A DNA stretch of 7,194 bases from JBJENW01 sp051880395 (GTDB lineage: Bacteria; Bacillota; Clostridia; Lachnospirales; Lachnospiraceae), in the NCBI GenBank assembly GCA_051880395.1, contig JBJENW010000329.1, positions 1 through 7,194 on the forward strand, in the 5' to 3' direction. The position numbers were made by a program, and so were the translations under genes. The notes beneath the pieces are model-generated. The model did not search any database. It was not told the origin of the DNA and saw only the letters and a list, made by a program, of their open reading frames with translations. Each line of letters opens with the position of its first letter. The first letter of the stretch is position 1. Below, one piece after another: positions 6,340-7,194 of this stretch.

Positions 6340-6633
6340 ATGGAACTAATCGAAGAGGTAAAAAATTACCTGGATATCACATGGCAAACAACACCGCAGG
6401 AAGACGAGAAACTTAATGGAATGATCGAACGCGGAAAAGCTGCTATTGTTGGAAAAATCGGGGAATGCGATTTTGAGAAAGATACACAGGAAAAAACACT
6501 GCTGTTAAATCATGTGATGTACGAACGTTCTGGCGCCCTGGATGAGTTTTGGAAGAATTACCGGGGGGAGGTCATATCCCTCCGGATCAGAAAACGAGTA
6601 GAAAAGCATGAGAAGGAAGAGTCAGAAATTTGA
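6340..6633 (+). CDS. Head-tail connector, gp6-like (Phage_connect_1 family)
   Basis: This 97-residue mostly helical protein is expected to form a ring under the portal, the first piece of the neck. The start MELIEEVKNYLDITW followed by EDEKLNGMIERGKAAI (21-36), and the helix KTLLLNHVMYERSGALDEFW (52-71), match the DNA-packaging/connector family of HK97-like phages. Its ribosome binding site AGGAGGG (6328-6334), 5 bases from ATG 6340, is the best in the window. The gene follows the capsid gene by 16 bases and overlaps the adaptor gene by 26 bases. Confidence 0.87.
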   Translation: MELIEEVKNYLDITWQTTPQEDEKLNGMIERGKAAIVGKIGECDFEKDTQEKTLLLNHVMYERSGALDEFWKNYRGEVISLRIRKRVEKHEKEESEI

Positions 6634-6952
6634 AACATTTAACGACGGAATATTGGATATTTGCAAAGCCTCAGGAAGAACGCTCATAGAAACAAAGGCT
6701 GCGGGGGTGCGATATGGTAATAAAACGGTAGGAGTAAAACGATACTGGGAAGCGCAGGTATCAGGAAACAATATCAGCCGTATGGTCAGCGTGCTGTACA
6801 TACCTGATATAGAGAGGGATGATATTATCCTGGTTAAAGGGAGGCAATACAGAATCTCTCAGGTTCAGGAAAAATTTGATGCGAAACCACCGTGTCTATA
6901 CCTGTCGCTCGAAAGTATCCAGATACCATACAAAGACGAGAGGACAATGTAA
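6608..6952 (+). CDS. Head-tail adaptor / head closure protein (Phage_H_T_join-like)
   Basis: This 114-residue, mainly β-strand protein probably binds the connector and closes the DNA-filled head. Residues 8-20 (KFETFNDGILDIC), the segment RYGNKTVGVKRYWEAQ (35-50) and the late strand VKGRQYRISQVQEKFDAKPP (76-95) with LYLSLESI resemble the phage head-tail adaptor family, which includes the SPP1 gp16 type. Assignment rests on these motifs plus position right after a gp6-like connector. ATG 6608 lies inside the connector gene with no clear Shine-Dalgarno sequence, and no other start lies before the conserved part, so translation probably depends on coupling. The stop and next start overlap by one base (TAATG). 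Confidence 0.8.
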   Translation: MRRKSQKFETFNDGILDICKASGRTLIETKAAGVRYGNKTVGVKRYWEAQVSGNNISRMVSVLYIPDIERDDIILVKGRQYRISQVQEKFDAKPPCLYLSLESIQIPYKDERTM

Positions 6953-7194
6953 TGGGAAAAGGAATCGGAATCAATGATCTGTCCAAAACGATTTCCGGGA
7001 TGCTGAATGAATACTCGGAATTTGTGACTGCGGAAACCAAAAATGCCATAAAGACAGCTGGAAAAAACGCTGCGAAGGAATTGCAGAAAACGTCGCCAAA
7101 AAAAACAGGGGACTATGCAAAAAGTTGGAAAAGCAAAGTAGCGGCAGAAACATCAAGCACAATACATGTATCAGTGTATGCCGGAAATCATCAG
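6952..7194 (+). CDS. HK97-gp10-like head-tail joining / minor tail protein (5' part, cut by window end)
   Basis: The reading frame from ATG 6952 stays open to the window edge (81 codons). It begins MGKGIGINDLSKTISGMLNE, has a helix at about 10-50 (EFVTAETKNAIKTAGKNAAK), and then TSPKKTGDYAKSWKSK (about 49-64) and VSVYAGNHQ. The SPKKTGDYAKSW motif followed by a strand is characteristic of HK97-gp10-like proteins, which help complete the neck or tail end. The ribosome binding site GAGAGGA (6938-6944) is 7 bases upstream. The remaining part, probably 50-60 residues, lies beyond the window. Gene order connector, adaptor, gp10-like is standard for this phage type. Confidence 0.85.
   Translation, partial: MGKGIGINDLSKTISGMLNEYSEFVTAETKNAIKTAGKNAAKELQKTSPKKTGDYAKSWKSKVAAETSSTIHVSVYAGNHQ

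Noticed and set aside
6567..6583. GGAGG/CCTCC hairpin inside the connector gene
   Set aside because: Only 5 bp, within coding sequence and 24 bases from the next start. No T run and no spacing suited to a ribosome binding site.
1..7194. CRISPR array, tRNA, insertion sequence, integrase or defence/accessory genes
   Set aside because: I looked for repeats, cloverleaf-like arms, transposase motifs and cargo genes and saw none. The window is filled by a standard head-packaging gene set.

Overview
This window is the left end of the late (packaging and head) module of a tailed phage or prophage of the HK97-fold siphovirus type. All recognised genes lie on the + strand and are tightly packed. The likely host is a Gram-positive anaerobe of the Clostridia, perhaps Lachnospiraceae-like. 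This is inferred from purine-rich Shine-Dalgarno sites (GAGGAGG, GAGGTGA, AGGAGGG), moderate GC with an A-rich coding strand, frequent AGA/AGG/ATA/GGA codons, and protein sequences that read like gut Firmicutes phage proteins. No integrase, repressor, att site or host gene is visible, so prophage and free phage cannot be told apart here.

Layout. Positions 1-57 hold the unreadable end of an upstream gene and a ribosome binding site. Positions 58-543 encode a small coiled-coil plus helix-turn-helix protein that resembles sigma-region-4/ArpU/RinA-like late regulators. A gap of about 110 bases follows, with a perfect small inverted repeat and a strong intrinsic terminator (613-643). An HNH endonuclease gene (655-996) starts only 11 bases after the terminator. 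Next comes the longest gene-free stretch (997-1142, 146 bases), which is rich in repeats and is a good candidate for the cos/packaging site. Then follow the P27-family small terminase, large terminase, portal, ClpP-like head maturation protease, HK97-type major capsid protein, gp6-like head-tail connector, head closure/adaptor protein, and the first 81 codons of an HK97-gp10-like protein cut by the window end.

How it works together. The regulator probably switches on late transcription. The HNH protein and the terminase subunits recognise and cut concatemeric DNA at the cos region and drive it through the portal. The protease matures the capsid precursor, whose N-terminal delta-like domain probably replaces a separate scaffold. 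The connector, adaptor and gp10-like proteins close the head and join the tail. Several junctions overlap by 1-26 bases, so the structural genes look translationally coupled.

The gene content is ordinary. The parts worth a second look are non-coding: the terminator in front of an HNH gene with no visible ribosome binding site, the inverted repeat at the regulator's stop codon, and the structured putative cos region with its alternating CG palindrome.
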